In this document: in pieces, positions 13,878 through 23,040 of the stretch
Layout: each line of letters begins with the position of its first letter
Numbering within the stretch: position 1 is the first letter of the stretch
DNA from: F23-D06 sp947167635
GTDB lineage: Bacteria; Bacteroidota; Bacteroidia; Bacteroidales; WCHB1-69
Assembly (NCBI GenBank): GCA_947167635.1
Contig: CAMVIT010000009.1
Coordinates: 1-64,000, forward strand
Reading direction: 5' to 3'
Length of the DNA stretch: 64,000 bases
The notes under the pieces: generated by a model
The model's database searches: none
The model's input: only the letters and a program-made list of their open reading frames with translations
Told to the model about the DNA's origin: nothing
Program-made: the position numbers and the translations under genes

Positions 13878-14846
13878 TTAGTAGATACCCTCCTTTATGA
13901 TGTCGTGAATATGAATCACTCCCAGGTACCTGTCGTCGTCATCGACCACAAACAAGTTCGTGATATTCTTCGACTTCATCAGCTCCAACGCATCGACGGC
14001 GAGGGCATCTTGCGAGACCGTCTTGGGCTGTTTTGTCATAACATCCTGAGCCAGCAACTGGCTGTAGTCGGGGTTGCGCTCAATCATCCGGCGAAGGTCG
14101 CCGTCAGTAATGGCCCCGATGACTTTCCGATCCTGTACCACAGCGGTCACGCCGAGGCACTTGCCGGAGATCTCAAGGACAACCTGTTGCATGGGGGCGT
14201 TCGGGGCAACCATCGGGACATCGTTGAACTTGTAGAGGTCGCTGACCTTGAGGGTCAGGCGTTTGCCAAGGATGCCTCCGGGATGGAGCTTCGCGAAATC
14301 TTCCGGGGTGAAGCCTCGCAACTTGATAAGCGTGGATGCGAGAGCGTCTCCGAGGGCCAGCTGCGCCGTGGAGCTGCAGGTGGGTGCCAGGTTGTTGGGA
14401 CTTGCCTCCCGGGCCACGGTGCAGTTCAGGACGAACTTAGCCTCGTGGGCGAGGAAGGACTCCGAATTTCCGACCATTGCAATCAGCACATTGCCATTTG
14501 TCTTGAGAAAAGGGGTGAGCTGTGCAATCTCAGGAGTATTTCCACTTTTCGATAAGCAAAGAACAACATCATCCGGCTGGATGATACCAAGGTCCCCGTG
14601 GATGGCATCCGCGGCGTGCATGAACACAGCCGGGGTGCCAGTGGAGTTCAGCGTGGCGACAATCTTCTGTCCGATGATGGCGCTCTTGCCGATTCCCGTG
14701 ACTATCAACCTGCCTTTTGAATGGAGAATCGTTTCGACACTTTCGACGAAATCCTCATTCAGATACTGCCTGATGCCGTTCACGGCATCCGCCTCTTCCT
14801 TCAACACCTGACTGGCATAATCCAGTATTTCTTTCTTCACGTCCAC
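13878..14846 (-). CDS. kdsD: Arabinose-5-phosphate isomerase (KpsF/GutQ family)
   Basis: The 322-residue product has a SIS sugar-isomerase domain (GRLIVTGIGKSAIIGQKI, SSTAQLALGDALA) followed by two CBS domains (about 205-320), the full KdsD/KpsF layout. It converts ribulose-5-P to arabinose-5-P, the first step toward Kdo in lipopolysaccharide. Its start overlaps the end of queG by 10 bp, and lpxB lies upstream in the same direction, consistent with an LPS role. The stop is one base before tRNA-Leu. Confidence 0.93.
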   Translation of the reverse strand: MDVKKEILDYASQVLKEEADAVNGIRQYLNEDFVESVETILHSKGRLIVTGIGKSAIIGQKIVATLNSTGTPAVFMHAADAIHGDLGIIQPDDVVLCLSKSGNTPEIAQLTPFLKTNGNVLIAMVGNSESFLAHEAKFVLNCTVAREASPNNLAPTCSSTAQLALGDALASTLIKLRGFTPEDFAKLHPGGILGKRLTLKVSDLYKFNDVPMVAPNAPMQQVVLEISGKCLGVTAVVQDRKVIGAITDGDLRRMIERNPDYSQLLAQDVMTKQPKTVSQDALAVDALELMKSKNITNLFVVDDDDRYLGVIHIHDIIKEGIY

Positions 14847-15760
14847 GTTGACTCGTCACTTCTATGGGACATTTTTGTTTGTATAGCGCGATACAATCGC
14901 TCGTACTTTCTGCGCGCTATCGCAGTGTTTCCAAAATAGGTTTTGAACTCCTCGTTTTGGAGGTTTTCAAACCCCTGATTTTGGAGCTGCAAAAATAAAG
15001 AAATTTTCGATATGTTTTCTTTGTTTGAAAATATTTTTTTATTCTTGGGGCAAACCTCTTGGCAAACATCACATCCAAAAATGCAAGGTGCATTTTCAAG
15101 TACTTCATTATCAGGATTTTTATTCTCACTCAAATGATAGGAAAAACACTTCCTGGCATCTACCCGGAAGGGAGTCTCAAGGGCTTTGGCAGGGCATTTT
15201 TCGATACACAACCGGCACTCTCCGCAGTCGGATTCAAGGGGAGAATCGTAAAAATCGAAGGTCGCGTCCGACAAAATGGCACCCAAAACGAAATAGGATC
15301 CAGAGTCATTGTGGATAAGTCCGTTTTTGCCATAACACCCCACACCGGCCTCTACGGCCCAGTTTTTTTCGGAGATACAAGAGCTGTCAACGGTGATACG
15401 ACAGCGGCACTCCCCCACCCTTTGTATCTGCGCCACAACATCCTCCAACAATCGTTTCACTAAAACATGATAGTCTTCAATCCATGTGTAACGTGCCGTG
15501 CGATAGCGGTCGGATGCCGGGAGAGCATCCACCAAGTAGTTATAGGTCACCACGACGACACTTTGGCAGCCGGGCAGCAACTCCTGCGGGTCAAACCGTT
15601 TGTCGATGTCGCGTTCCAAATAGTGCATGTCGGCCTGGAACCCTCTGTCCAGCGACTCTTGGAAGCGTGCGCGCGCCGCCCCGAGCCTGTGTGCACGGGC
15701 GATGCCACAGGCAGAGAAACCTGTGCGGAGAGCGACTTCCTTGATCAACCGGGAATCCAT
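14837..15760 (-). CDS. queG: Epoxyqueuosine reductase
   Basis: The 307-residue product carries the two ferredoxin-type clusters of QueG: CGECRLCIEKCP and CIFGCDVCQEVCP. The N-terminal part (GFSACGIARA..., RYTWIEDYHVLVK, GKNGLIH) is the cobalamin-binding catalytic region. QueG reduces epoxyqueuosine to queuosine in tRNA wobble positions, using B12 and Fe-S clusters. The C-terminal about 50 residues are poorly conserved and end ESTWT. It overlaps kdsD by 10 bp. Confidence 0.93.
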   Translation of the reverse strand: MDSRLIKEVALRTGFSACGIARAHRLGAARARFQESLDRGFQADMHYLERDIDKRFDPQELLPGCQSVVVVTYNYLVDALPASDRYRTARYTWIEDYHVLVKRLLEDVVAQIQRVGECRCRITVDSSCISEKNWAVEAGVGCYGKNGLIHNDSGSYFVLGAILSDATFDFYDSPLESDCGECRLCIEKCPAKALETPFRVDARKCFSYHLSENKNPDNEVLENAPCIFGCDVCQEVCPKNKKIFSNKENISKISLFLQLQNQGFENLQNEEFKTYFGNTAIARRKYERLYRAIQTKMSHRSDESTWT

Positions 15761-15808
15761 TGACTCATCATTTGCAGAGACACAGTAATGTATCCTTACT
15801 GAAATAAA

Positions 15809-16453
15809 TTATAACTTTAATTCCATAAATTTCTCCGGAATGCGGATCGCCGTGGGACCCGGCACGTCAAATTTGATATTTTTAAGTGTGGCACTGATGG
15901 TGATAACGCGATTTAGGTCCTTGAATGACATTGCATTAAAGAATGAGCGCGTTGAATCCACCGCAGCATAGTCGCTGTATTCAAAGGAGAATTTCTGATG
16001 TTGGGGCAGCTTTGTCTCGTCGCCGTTAAAGAGGGCCTGCACCATCTGGAAGTCAATCGGAAGATGTGAAAGAATCCGCAACGGGCCGTATGCGCCCCGA
16101 TAATACTGGTATGTGAGCTTGTTGACATAAATAAAACTGTCGGGGGTACAAACCACCCGCATGATTTCGATGCCAGAAGCACTGACATTCAGGTACAAGA
16201 TACTATCCACACGATTGACCACAAAGAAATTGCAATTACGTGTACCACCCGTGTCCGTGATTTGCGCCTTGCCGCGATAGGAGACCCACTTGTAGTCGGA
16301 AGCCATCGGGGGAAGCGTGTCCAGCAGATGGCATGTGGTGTCCAATTCAGGCCTCGCATGGTGCAAGTCCGCAGTGACCTTTTCCTGATCCTGCGCCCAA
16401 AGCAAGGGACAGAGTCCCCACATAATCAACAAGATGAATGCTGCTCTTTTCAT
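15809..16453 (-). CDS. DUF4292 envelope protein
   Basis: The 214-residue product has a cleavable signal peptide (MKRAAFILLIMWGLCPLLWA/QDQ). Its mature part is a run of beta strands (KWVSYRGKAQITD, ILYLNVSASGIEIMRVVCTPDSF) that fits DUF4292, a Bacteroidetes family with a LolA/LolB-like fold. A role in outer-membrane lipoprotein or LPS handling is plausible from its place 6 bp downstream of lpxB, but is not shown. There is no lipobox. Confidence 0.75.
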   Translation of the reverse strand: MKRAAFILLIMWGLCPLLWAQDQEKVTADLHHARPELDTTCHLLDTLPPMASDYKWVSYRGKAQITDTGGTRNCNFFVVNRVDSILYLNVSASGIEIMRVVCTPDSFIYVNKLTYQYYRGAYGPLRILSHLPIDFQMVQALFNGDETKLPQHQKFSFEYSDYAAVDSTRSFFNAMSFKDLNRVITISATLKNIKFDVPGPTAIRIPEKFMELKL

Positions 16454-16459
16454 TTTCGG

Positions 16460-17587
16460 TTACGTTCTTTTGGCTAGTTCCAGCACCACATCGGCGGCCT
16501 TCGCAGAGGCGGAGCCGTCACCCAGCAGTGCATCCAACTCTTTGTAATCCTCCTTGATGCGGGCGATGTTGGCGGCGTCATCGGTGATTAAACGCAGTTC
16601 GTCGCGCAAATGTTGTGTAGTATAGTCATGCTGTATCAATTCCGACACCACTTTCCTGTCCAGGATCAGGTTGACCAACGAGATGTAGTGGATACCGGAA
16701 ACAAGCTGTTTGGCAATCAGGTAGGAGATTTCACTGCCGGCGTAGCAGACCACCTGCGGGGTGCCAATCAAGGCTGTTTCCAGAGTGGCGGTGCCAGAGG
16801 CGACCACGGCGGCCTTGGCATTGGCCAGCATCGGGTAAGCATTTCCTTCAATCCGCGTCACATTGCTGTTTTTCAAATATTTGTCATAGATGGAAGCGGG
16901 CTGCCACGAAACCACTGAAACCACGAACTGGTATTGAGGGAAGAGCGGCACCATCTTGAGCATCTGGGGCAGAATGGCCGTGATTTCCTGCTTGCGGCTG
17001 CCCGGGAGCAGGGCGATTATCTCGCGGTCATCCAAACCATGTCGGCTGCGGAACTGCACGACATCTTCGCTGCCGTGCAGATCCTTGCTGACAGCATCCA
17101 GCAGCGGGTGCCCCACATAGTGGACCTTCATGTCGCGGTCGGCGTAGTATTTTTCCTCAAAAGGCAGGATGACCATCATCTCATCCACATATTTTTTGAT
17201 CTTTTTGATGCGGTTCTTCTTCCAGGCCCAAATCTGCGGAGAGATGTAATAGCAAACCTTGATGCCGTTCTCTTTGGCAAACTCGGCGATACGGAGATTG
17301 AAGCCCGGGTAATCGACGAGTACCAGCACATCGGGTTCATAGAGGAGAATGTCTGTTTCGCAGATGCGGATGTTGCGGAGGATGGTGTTGAGGTTCAAGA
17401 AGACCTCCCAAAAGCCCATGAAGGCCAAGTCCCGATAATGCTTCACCAGGTCGCCGCCGGCCGCCTCCATGAGGTCGCCACCCCAGCAGCGGAAATCCGC
17501 CTCCGGGTCGCGTTGCCGCAGCGCTGTCATCAGATTGGAGGCGTGGAGATCGCCGGACGCCTCGCCGGCCACGATATAGTACTTCAT
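16460..17587 (-). CDS. lpxB: Lipid-A-disaccharide synthase
   Basis: The 375-residue product starts MKYYIVAGEASGDLHASNLM, the LpxB signature, and includes FRCWGGDLMEAAGG, DYPGFNLRIA, YYISPQIWAWKKNRIKKI and LLPGSRKQEI. LpxB joins UDP-2,3-diacylglucosamine and lipid X at the inner membrane in lipid A synthesis. It follows the YqeY gene by 45 bp and is followed within 6 bp by the DUF4292 gene. Length and motifs are normal for the family. Confidence 0.96.
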   Translation of the reverse strand: MKYYIVAGEASGDLHASNLMTALRQRDPEADFRCWGGDLMEAAGGDLVKHYRDLAFMGFWEVFLNLNTILRNIRICETDILLYEPDVLVLVDYPGFNLRIAEFAKENGIKVCYYISPQIWAWKKNRIKKIKKYVDEMMVILPFEEKYYADRDMKVHYVGHPLLDAVSKDLHGSEDVVQFRSRHGLDDREIIALLPGSRKQEITAILPQMLKMVPLFPQYQFVVSVVSWQPASIYDKYLKNSNVTRIEGNAYPMLANAKAAVVASGTATLETALIGTPQVVCYAGSEISYLIAKQLVSGIHYISLVNLILDRKVVSELIQHDYTTQHLRDELRLITDDAANIARIKEDYKELDALLGDGSASAKAADVVLELAKRT

Positions 17588-17632
17588 CCTTGCAATTATA
17601 TGGTGGTCAGGAAAACAAGTCGTTCAGACCCC

Positions 17633-18082
17633 TTATGCGAGCAGACGTTTAACGATGTCGGAGACTGTTTTGTTGTCAGCCTTGCCAGCAAATGCCTTGG
17701 TGGCCATCCCCATCACCTTGCCCATGTCCTTCATGCCTGCGAAACCGTTGTCGGCAACAATCTGCTTCAGCGTGGCCTCAATCTCCTCTTCGGTCATCAT
17801 TTGCGGCAGATAGGCAGCAATCACGTCGAGCTGCACCTTTTCTTCCTGATAGAGGTCATCGCGATTTTGCTCTTTATAGATGGCAGCGGAATCTTGGCGT
17901 TGTTTCACCAACTGTTTCAGCAACTTGATCTCAGCCTCTTCGCTCAGCGTGTCAGACGCGCCCTTGGAGGTTTTGGCCAAAAGGATAGCGGACTTGATGG
18001 CACGCAACGCATTGAGTTTTTCCTTTTCACGAGCCAGCATTGCACGCTTAATGTCTTCATTGATACGTTCTTCCAATGTCAT
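17633..18082 (-). CDS. GatB/YqeY domain protein
   Basis: The 149-residue product is a stand-alone YqeY domain (LEERINEDIKRAMLAREKEKLNALRAIK; EIEATLKQIVADNGF). The fold resembles the tRNA-binding tail of GatB, but free YqeY proteins have no proven role. A TATCTTTG element lies 23 bp upstream. It is probably the first gene of the lpxB run. Confidence 0.9.
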   Translation of the reverse strand: MTLEERINEDIKRAMLAREKEKLNALRAIKSAILLAKTSKGASDTLSEEAEIKLLKQLVKQRQDSAAIYKEQNRDDLYQEEKVQLDVIAAYLPQMMTEEEIEATLKQIVADNGFAGMKDMGKVMGMATKAFAGKADNKTVSDIVKRLLA

Positions 18083-18105
18083 AATCTGGTATTTTTAGGT
18101 TTTTG

Positions 18106-18113
18106 CAAAGATA
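18106..18113 (-). promoter_or_regulatory. -7 promoter element for the YqeY-lpxB run
   Basis: TATCTTTG on the minus strand, 23 bp before the start at 18082. Confidence 0.5.
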
Positions 18114-18159
18114 CGGAAAATGTGTTTCCAATGAAAGTGAAAACGAAGCGGATAACGGG

Positions 18160-19239
18160 CTAACCAATGATTCCGCCTCCCACGACATCATCACCCTCAT
18201 AAAAGACGGCGCTTTGGCCCGGGGTGACAGACTCCACCGGGACATCGAGTTCCACACACACGCCACCGTCCACATGGAAGAGTCGCGACGACACGCCTTG
18301 GCTGCGGTATCGGATGCGGCAATCGACCTGCATGCCATCGGGAAAATCCGCATATTTGGCCAGATTGAGATCGTGGACAACGAGCGATCCGCTCAGCAGG
18401 TCCTCCTTGTTGCCCACCACCACGCGGTTATGCTCGGCATCGAGGGCGACCACGTATGCCGGCGCACCCAGGGCTATGCCAAGGCCGCGTCGCTGCCCGA
18501 TGGTGTAGTTGTAGAGACCGCCATGCTGTCCCAACATCTTACCTTCAGGGGAGACAAACAGGCCAGGCGGCATGCGCTCCGCCAAGTCGGGCACATTCTC
18601 ATGCAGGAAGTTGCGATAGTTGTTGTCGGGCACAAAGCATATCTCCTCGCTCTCCTTTTTCTGCGACAATTTCACAAAACCGTGCCCGGCGGCAATCGCG
18701 CGCACCTCGTCCTTGGTGAGGTCGCCAAGCGGAAAAATCGTACGTCGGAGATGCTCCGGGGTCAGTTTCCACAGGAAATAGGTCTGGTCTTTTTGCACAT
18801 CACGACCCTTTCGGAGAAACATTCGTCCATCCTGTTCACCAATCCTGGCGTAATGGCCTGTCGCAAGGAAATCACAACCCAGCTCATCAGCCATATCAAG
18901 CAGCATGCCCCACTTGATGACGGGATTACAGAGCACGCAAGGGTTTGGCGTACGACATTGCAGATATTCATCGATGAAGTTCTGGATGACCGTCTTGCGA
19001 AATGTGTCGCGGGCATCCAAAACATGGTGTTCAAAGCCCAGCTTCTCGGCCAGATGTTTCGCCTCAAAGATGGAATCGACGGAACAGCACCCCTTTTCAC
19101 GGGCCATGCAACTTTCCGTGATGGAGTCGAAAGTGCGGAAAGTCACCCCGACCAACTCATAGCCCTGCTCTTGAAGCAGCATCGCGGAGACACCGCTGTC
19201 GATACCGCCACTCATCGCCATTAACACACGTGGTTTCAT
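18160..19239 (-). CDS. mnmA: tRNA-specific 2-thiouridylase
   Basis: From MKPRVLMAMSGGIDSG at 19239 the protein has 359 residues. The PP-loop SGGIDSG binds ATP; the first catalytic Cys is in PCVLCNP and the second in EEICFVPD, with GHYARI between. MnmA adds the 2-thio group to wobble U34 in tRNA-Lys, -Glu and -Gln. The upstream extension to 19269 overlaps the promoter and is rejected. Confidence 0.95.
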   Translation of the reverse strand: MKPRVLMAMSGGIDSGVSAMLLQEQGYELVGVTFRTFDSITESCMAREKGCCSVDSIFEAKHLAEKLGFEHHVLDARDTFRKTVIQNFIDEYLQCRTPNPCVLCNPVIKWGMLLDMADELGCDFLATGHYARIGEQDGRMFLRKGRDVQKDQTYFLWKLTPEHLRRTIFPLGDLTKDEVRAIAAGHGFVKLSQKKESEEICFVPDNNYRNFLHENVPDLAERMPPGLFVSPEGKMLGQHGGLYNYTIGQRRGLGIALGAPAYVVALDAEHNRVVVGNKEDLLSGSLVVHDLNLAKYADFPDGMQVDCRIRYRSQGVSSRLFHVDGGVCVELDVPVESVTPGQSAVFYEGDDVVGGGIIG

Positions 19240-19258
19240 TGCCTTACATTTTTGGGTG

Positions 19259-19266
19259 CAAAAATA
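19259..19266 (-). promoter_or_regulatory. -7 promoter element for mnmA
   Basis: TATTTTTG on the minus strand, 20 bp before the start at 19239. Confidence 0.5.
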
Positions 19267-19368
19267 CAAAAATTAGACAACAAGGTCGAGAAGTACGGGG
19301 GCAAGAGTTTTCTCGAATTATTTTGATCAAAAAAAATAATTTTATATAATATTTATTTAATATTTTAT

Positions 19369-19376
19369 TATCTTTG
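19369..19376 (+). promoter_or_regulatory. -7 promoter element for the envelope/HhH pair
   Basis: TATCTTTG in a very AT-rich stretch, 49 bp before the ATG at 19425. No -33 TTTG is seen at proper spacing. Confidence 0.45.
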
Positions 19377-19424
19377 CAGCGTAAAAACACATAGAACACA
19401 CAACAGAATATTATCAATAACAAT

Positions 19425-20264
19425 ATGACAGATAACACATTAAACGCATTTACATCAATCATGAAAAGAAACAGTGTTGTTAAATATATTATAATATTAT
19501 TCCAAATATTTATTACAATAACAACTACAGGATTCGAGGAAGAAGTGACAGCCCAAAACGATATTATTGATTACTATCGGCTACTGCATCGCAACGAGAT
19601 GACCGCGATGGGCAGCATGGTGAAGGGCGGTTCGGTTTCGTATCGGTTTCAGAACGATTACTTCATCCCAGAGTTGATGTACAATCGCATCGGAATGCAT
19701 TTTTCACGAGGCGAGAATGGCGCATGGTTCGCCTTGTCGCACGATGGCTGGACGCATTTTGGAGAAATGCGATTTGACGCCGGCTATGTACGATGCTTTG
19801 GCAAGCGGTTCTCTATTGCCCTTGGCGGAGTATATTTGCTTGAACACGCCGGGCAATACTCCCCCGTACACTCCTTCACCATTGATTTTTCCAGTTATTG
19901 CCAAGTCACATCCTCCCTCGGCCTCGGCATACGGTTGTTCAATCCCATCCTAATGCGATATGGTGTCACCGGGAACGAATTTATCCCCCTGGAATTCGCG
20001 TTTCGGATGCATTATAGCCGCGGCGACAAGATATTGGCGCATCTCGTGGTGGAGAAAAGGCTCCCCGGCGGATTGGATGCCGCCATCGGATTACTCTACC
20101 GCCCCATCCCGACAGTCGTCCTCTCGGGGGAATGCGGCCTACGAAAAATCGGCTTCGGCATACATATCCCGTGGAAACATTTCCTTTTCGGTGTCCAGAC
20201 CGACTGGTCCTATCGCATCAGTTTCTCCACCGTCGCCATGATTCTCTATCGTTTTCAAATATAA
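19425..20264 (+). CDS. Exported envelope protein of unknown function
   Basis: The 279-residue product has a signal sequence (MKRNSVVKYIIILFQIF..., cleavage near VTAQ); the start could equally be the second in-frame ATG at 19461, which gives a more usual signal peptide. The mature part is rich in alternating beta strands ending in an aromatic residue (AMILYRFQI), suggesting an outer-membrane beta barrel. It is followed 6 bp later by a helix-hairpin-helix/barrel protein, with which it probably acts. No named family was recognised. Confidence 0.65.
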   Translation: MTDNTLNAFTSIMKRNSVVKYIIILFQIFITITTTGFEEEVTAQNDIIDYYRLLHRNEMTAMGSMVKGGSVSYRFQNDYFIPELMYNRIGMHFSRGENGAWFALSHDGWTHFGEMRFDAGYVRCFGKRFSIALGGVYLLEHAGQYSPVHSFTIDFSSYCQVTSSLGLGIRLFNPILMRYGVTGNEFIPLEFAFRMHYSRGDKILAHLVVEKRLPGGLDAAIGLLYRPIPTVVLSGECGLRKIGFGIHIPWKHFLFGVQTDWSYRISFSTVAMILYRFQI

Positions 20265-20270
20265 CCCATT

Positions 20271-22208
20271 ATGAACAGAAGAATATACGCATTGATTTTC
20301 ATATTGTTGCCTATCTTTTTGCAAGCTCAGGAGGATAGTGTAAATCTGCGCGACGCGAATATCACCGACCAATTGGAACTCTATTTGGAACAATGGGACG
20401 GCGAATCGGAACTTTCCGAGGAGTTAGTGGAAGAGCTGTATGAAGAAAGGATTGACAAAAAGGAGAATCTTAATGCGCTCAGCTACGAAAAAGCGGTAAA
20501 AGAGCTACACCTAACAGACTATCAATATTATCAGTTGCAATTATACATTGAGGAACATGGGCAATTAGTCACGGTTCACGAATTAGCGGCCATCGAGGGA
20601 TTCACGTCCGGCGATGTGGCACGCTTGCTGCCCCGGGTGGAGGCATCCCTGACAAAAGAGCGGCAAAACATCTTCCGTGATTTTTTCCGGAAGAGCAAAA
20701 GCAGCCTGTTGATCCGTTACGGCCAGATATTGGAGCATCAGGCGGGGTATGACACCGCGCGGAGCAACCATTATCCGGGCTCGCCCGGGCACGCCTGTTT
20801 CCGGTTCAGTTTCAACTCGCAGGACAAAGTCATCCTCAAGCTGTCGGGGGAGAAGGATGCGGGCGAGCAGTTCTTCCGGGGAGAGCAGAAACAGGGGTTC
20901 GACTTCTACGCGGGTTCACTGTGTGTGCAGGACATGGGGGTGCTGCGGCGGGCCGTGGTAGGCGATTACCGGCTCAACTTCGGGCAGGGGTTGGTGCTGG
21001 GCTCCTCTTTACTGTCCGGGCGCGGAGGCGGGGTGGAGAGTGCGCGGCGCTTCGGAAGCGGCATCCGGGCGACCGCTCCCACCAACGAAGGTGACTTCCT
21101 GCGGGGCGGAGCGGTCACCATCGGGGACAGCCACATAGCCGGCACACTCTTCATTGGCAGGACATTTGGGAGCCTTGACAACCGTTTCGGGGCCGACCTG
21201 TCGTATCGTCGCGCCATCTTCAAAGTCGGTATTCGCGCCGTGATCCTGACGGTCACCGACACCTTGCAGGGGGAGCGGCTGCGCAGCAGTTTTACGCCCA
21301 CGGGTTTCAACATAGCCGCCGACTACCACCTCATCGTCAAGCGGCACCTTCTCTTCGGCGAGGCTGCCGTCAACCAATCCGGAAAGTCAGCCCTGCTGCA
21401 GGCAGCCAAACTGAACCTCTCGCCTGTCGTCAAGATACTTCTGTTGTTCCGCCACTATGACCGAGGTTTCAGCGCCCCATTAGGGAACGGCTTTGGCGCC
21501 AGCAGCCGCAACAGCGGGGAAACAGGCCTTTACATCGCCGCCGACTGCATTGCGGGGCGCAACTGCGAGGTTTCCCTTTTTGCCGACTATTACCGTCTCT
21601 CCGAACCCGGCTACCGCACCGACGCACCTATCGCAGGCCTTGACTGCGGAATCTCCGCGGCGTACCGCATGGGGCGACACGGACAGTTGCTCGGCAAATA
21701 CAGTTGGTGCACACGACCGCAAAATGGCGGCGGAACCCCACACCTCCACATACTGGCGGAACGTCAGCGACACAAGGTGCGCCTACAATGGAGCTTTGCA
21801 CCCCACCCTCTCGTAAAACTTAAAACAGAGATGGATTGGCAGATCCAACGCGACGGGGACACCCGGAAGCTTTATCAAGGCCTCCTGCTCTATCAAGACG
21901 CCGCTGTCAATATGACACGCTTAGGATTGTCGCTGCACGCCCGCATTGCCTATTTCGACACAGACCGCTATGATGAGCGGCTCTATGCGTATGAGAACGA
22001 CCTATACTACGCTTTCACCATCGGTTCCTATTACTACAAAGGCATCCGAGGGTACCTCATGCTGCGTTACAAACACAGGTGGTTCAGTATTTGGCTGCGT
22101 TTAGCCCGAACCCACTACATTGACAGGCAAACCATTGGCAGCGGACTCACTCAAATTGAGGTCCCGCACAAAACGGAAGTGAAAGTCCAAATCATGTTTT
22201 CCCTATGA
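20271..22208 (+). CDS. Helix-hairpin-helix domain outer-membrane protein
   Basis: The 645-residue product has a signal peptide (RIYALIFILLPIFLQA), then a region around residues 55-130 with a ComEA-type helix-hairpin-helix pattern (LNALSYEKAVKELHL; VHELAAIEGF..GDVARLLPRV). From about 150 on there are many amphipathic strands (YAGSLCVQDMG, LLIRYGQI) and a final aromatic strand ending MFSL, typical of a barrel. This two-part layout recurs in Bacteroidetes; a role in DNA uptake is suggested by the HhH but not shown. The gene converges on the FtsE-like gene with one base between the stops. Confidence 0.75.
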   Translation: MNRRIYALIFILLPIFLQAQEDSVNLRDANITDQLELYLEQWDGESELSEELVEELYEERIDKKENLNALSYEKAVKELHLTDYQYYQLQLYIEEHGQLVTVHELAAIEGFTSGDVARLLPRVEASLTKERQNIFRDFFRKSKSSLLIRYGQILEHQAGYDTARSNHYPGSPGHACFRFSFNSQDKVILKLSGEKDAGEQFFRGEQKQGFDFYAGSLCVQDMGVLRRAVVGDYRLNFGQGLVLGSSLLSGRGGGVESARRFGSGIRATAPTNEGDFLRGGAVTIGDSHIAGTLFIGRTFGSLDNRFGADLSYRRAIFKVGIRAVILTVTDTLQGERLRSSFTPTGFNIAADYHLIVKRHLLFGEAAVNQSGKSALLQAAKLNLSPVVKILLLFRHYDRGFSAPLGNGFGASSRNSGETGLYIAADCIAGRNCEVSLFADYYRLSEPGYRTDAPIAGLDCGISAAYRMGRHGQLLGKYSWCTRPQNGGGTPHLHILAERQRHKVRLQWSFAPHPLVKLKTEMDWQIQRDGDTRKLYQGLLLYQDAAVNMTRLGLSLHARIAYFDTDRYDERLYAYENDLYYAFTIGSYYYKGIRGYLMLRYKHRWFSIWLRLARTHYIDRQTIGSGLTQIEVPHKTEVKVQIMFSL

Positions 22209-22209
22209 C

Positions 22210-23040
22210 CTACACGCCAGAATCCAGGATTTTGCCATCCTCGATAAGCAGCGTGCGGGACGGGAACTTGTTGATCAAATTAAAGTTATGTGTAGCCATC
22301 AAGACTGTCGTGCCCGACTTGTTGATATGATGGAACACCTGGAAAATCTCCTCTGCAGTGATGGGGTCGAGGTTGCCAGTAGGCTCGTCGGCCAAGATGA
22401 GGTCGGGATTGTTGAGCAGTGCGCGGGCGATGCAGACACGTTGCTGCTCACCACCAGAGAGTTGGGAAGGAAGTTTGAAGTCCTTCGTCTCCAAGCCCAC
22501 CAACGCCAAGACCTCTTTACAACGGTTCAGCATGGCTTGTTTATCCTTCCAGCGGGTGGCGCGCAGCACAAAGAGCAGGTTCTCGATGACTGTGCTGTCG
22601 CTCAACAGCTGGTAATCCTGGAAAACCATGCCGATTTTCTTGCGCAGGTCCGGAATCTGTTTGGGCTTCATTTTCAGCAAGTCATATCCAATCATCATGG
22701 CTTTTTCACCCTTTGGTTTGATTTCCGCGATAAGAGTCTTGAGAATAGAGGACTTGCCCGTGCCGGTCTTGCCGACCAGATAGACAAACTCGCCCGACTT
22801 GATGTTGAAGGAGATTTTGGACAGCACCATCAGTTTGCGTTGGTAGATGTCCACATTTTGCAATGAGATGACATCCTCCAAGATGGGTTTGCCCAAGTGC
22901 AGAGTCTCCTCTTTCGGGGCCGTCGAGGGTGCGACCGTCTCGGTTGCAGACGTATTCTTATCGGCAACAGGCTTCTCCACGGGCTGTTGCGGGGTTGCCG
23001 GAGCATTCTCGGCAGACTTGATTTCTTCGGGATTAGGCAT
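22210..23040 (-). CDS. FtsE-like ABC transporter ATP-binding protein
   Basis: From MPNPEEIKS at 23040 the protein has 276 residues. An acidic, Pro/Thr-rich N-terminal tail of about 55 residues precedes the ATPase. Walker A is GKTGTGKSS, the Q-loop VFQDYQLL, the signature LSGGEQQR, Walker B LILADEPTG and the H-loop ATHN. VFQDYQLL and the short length match FtsE, which works with FtsX in cell division; no ftsX is adjacent. The start overlaps the gyrB stop by a few bases, so it is likely translated from the gyrB transcript. Confidence 0.85.
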   Translation of the reverse strand: MPNPEEIKSAENAPATPQQPVEKPVADKNTSATETVAPSTAPKEETLHLGKPILEDVISLQNVDIYQRKLMVLSKISFNIKSGEFVYLVGKTGTGKSSILKTLIAEIKPKGEKAMMIGYDLLKMKPKQIPDLRKKIGMVFQDYQLLSDSTVIENLLFVLRATRWKDKQAMLNRCKEVLALVGLETKDFKLPSQLSGGEQQRVCIARALLNNPDLILADEPTGNLDPITAEEIFQVFHHINKSGTTVLMATHNFNLINKFPSRTLLIEDGKILDSGV

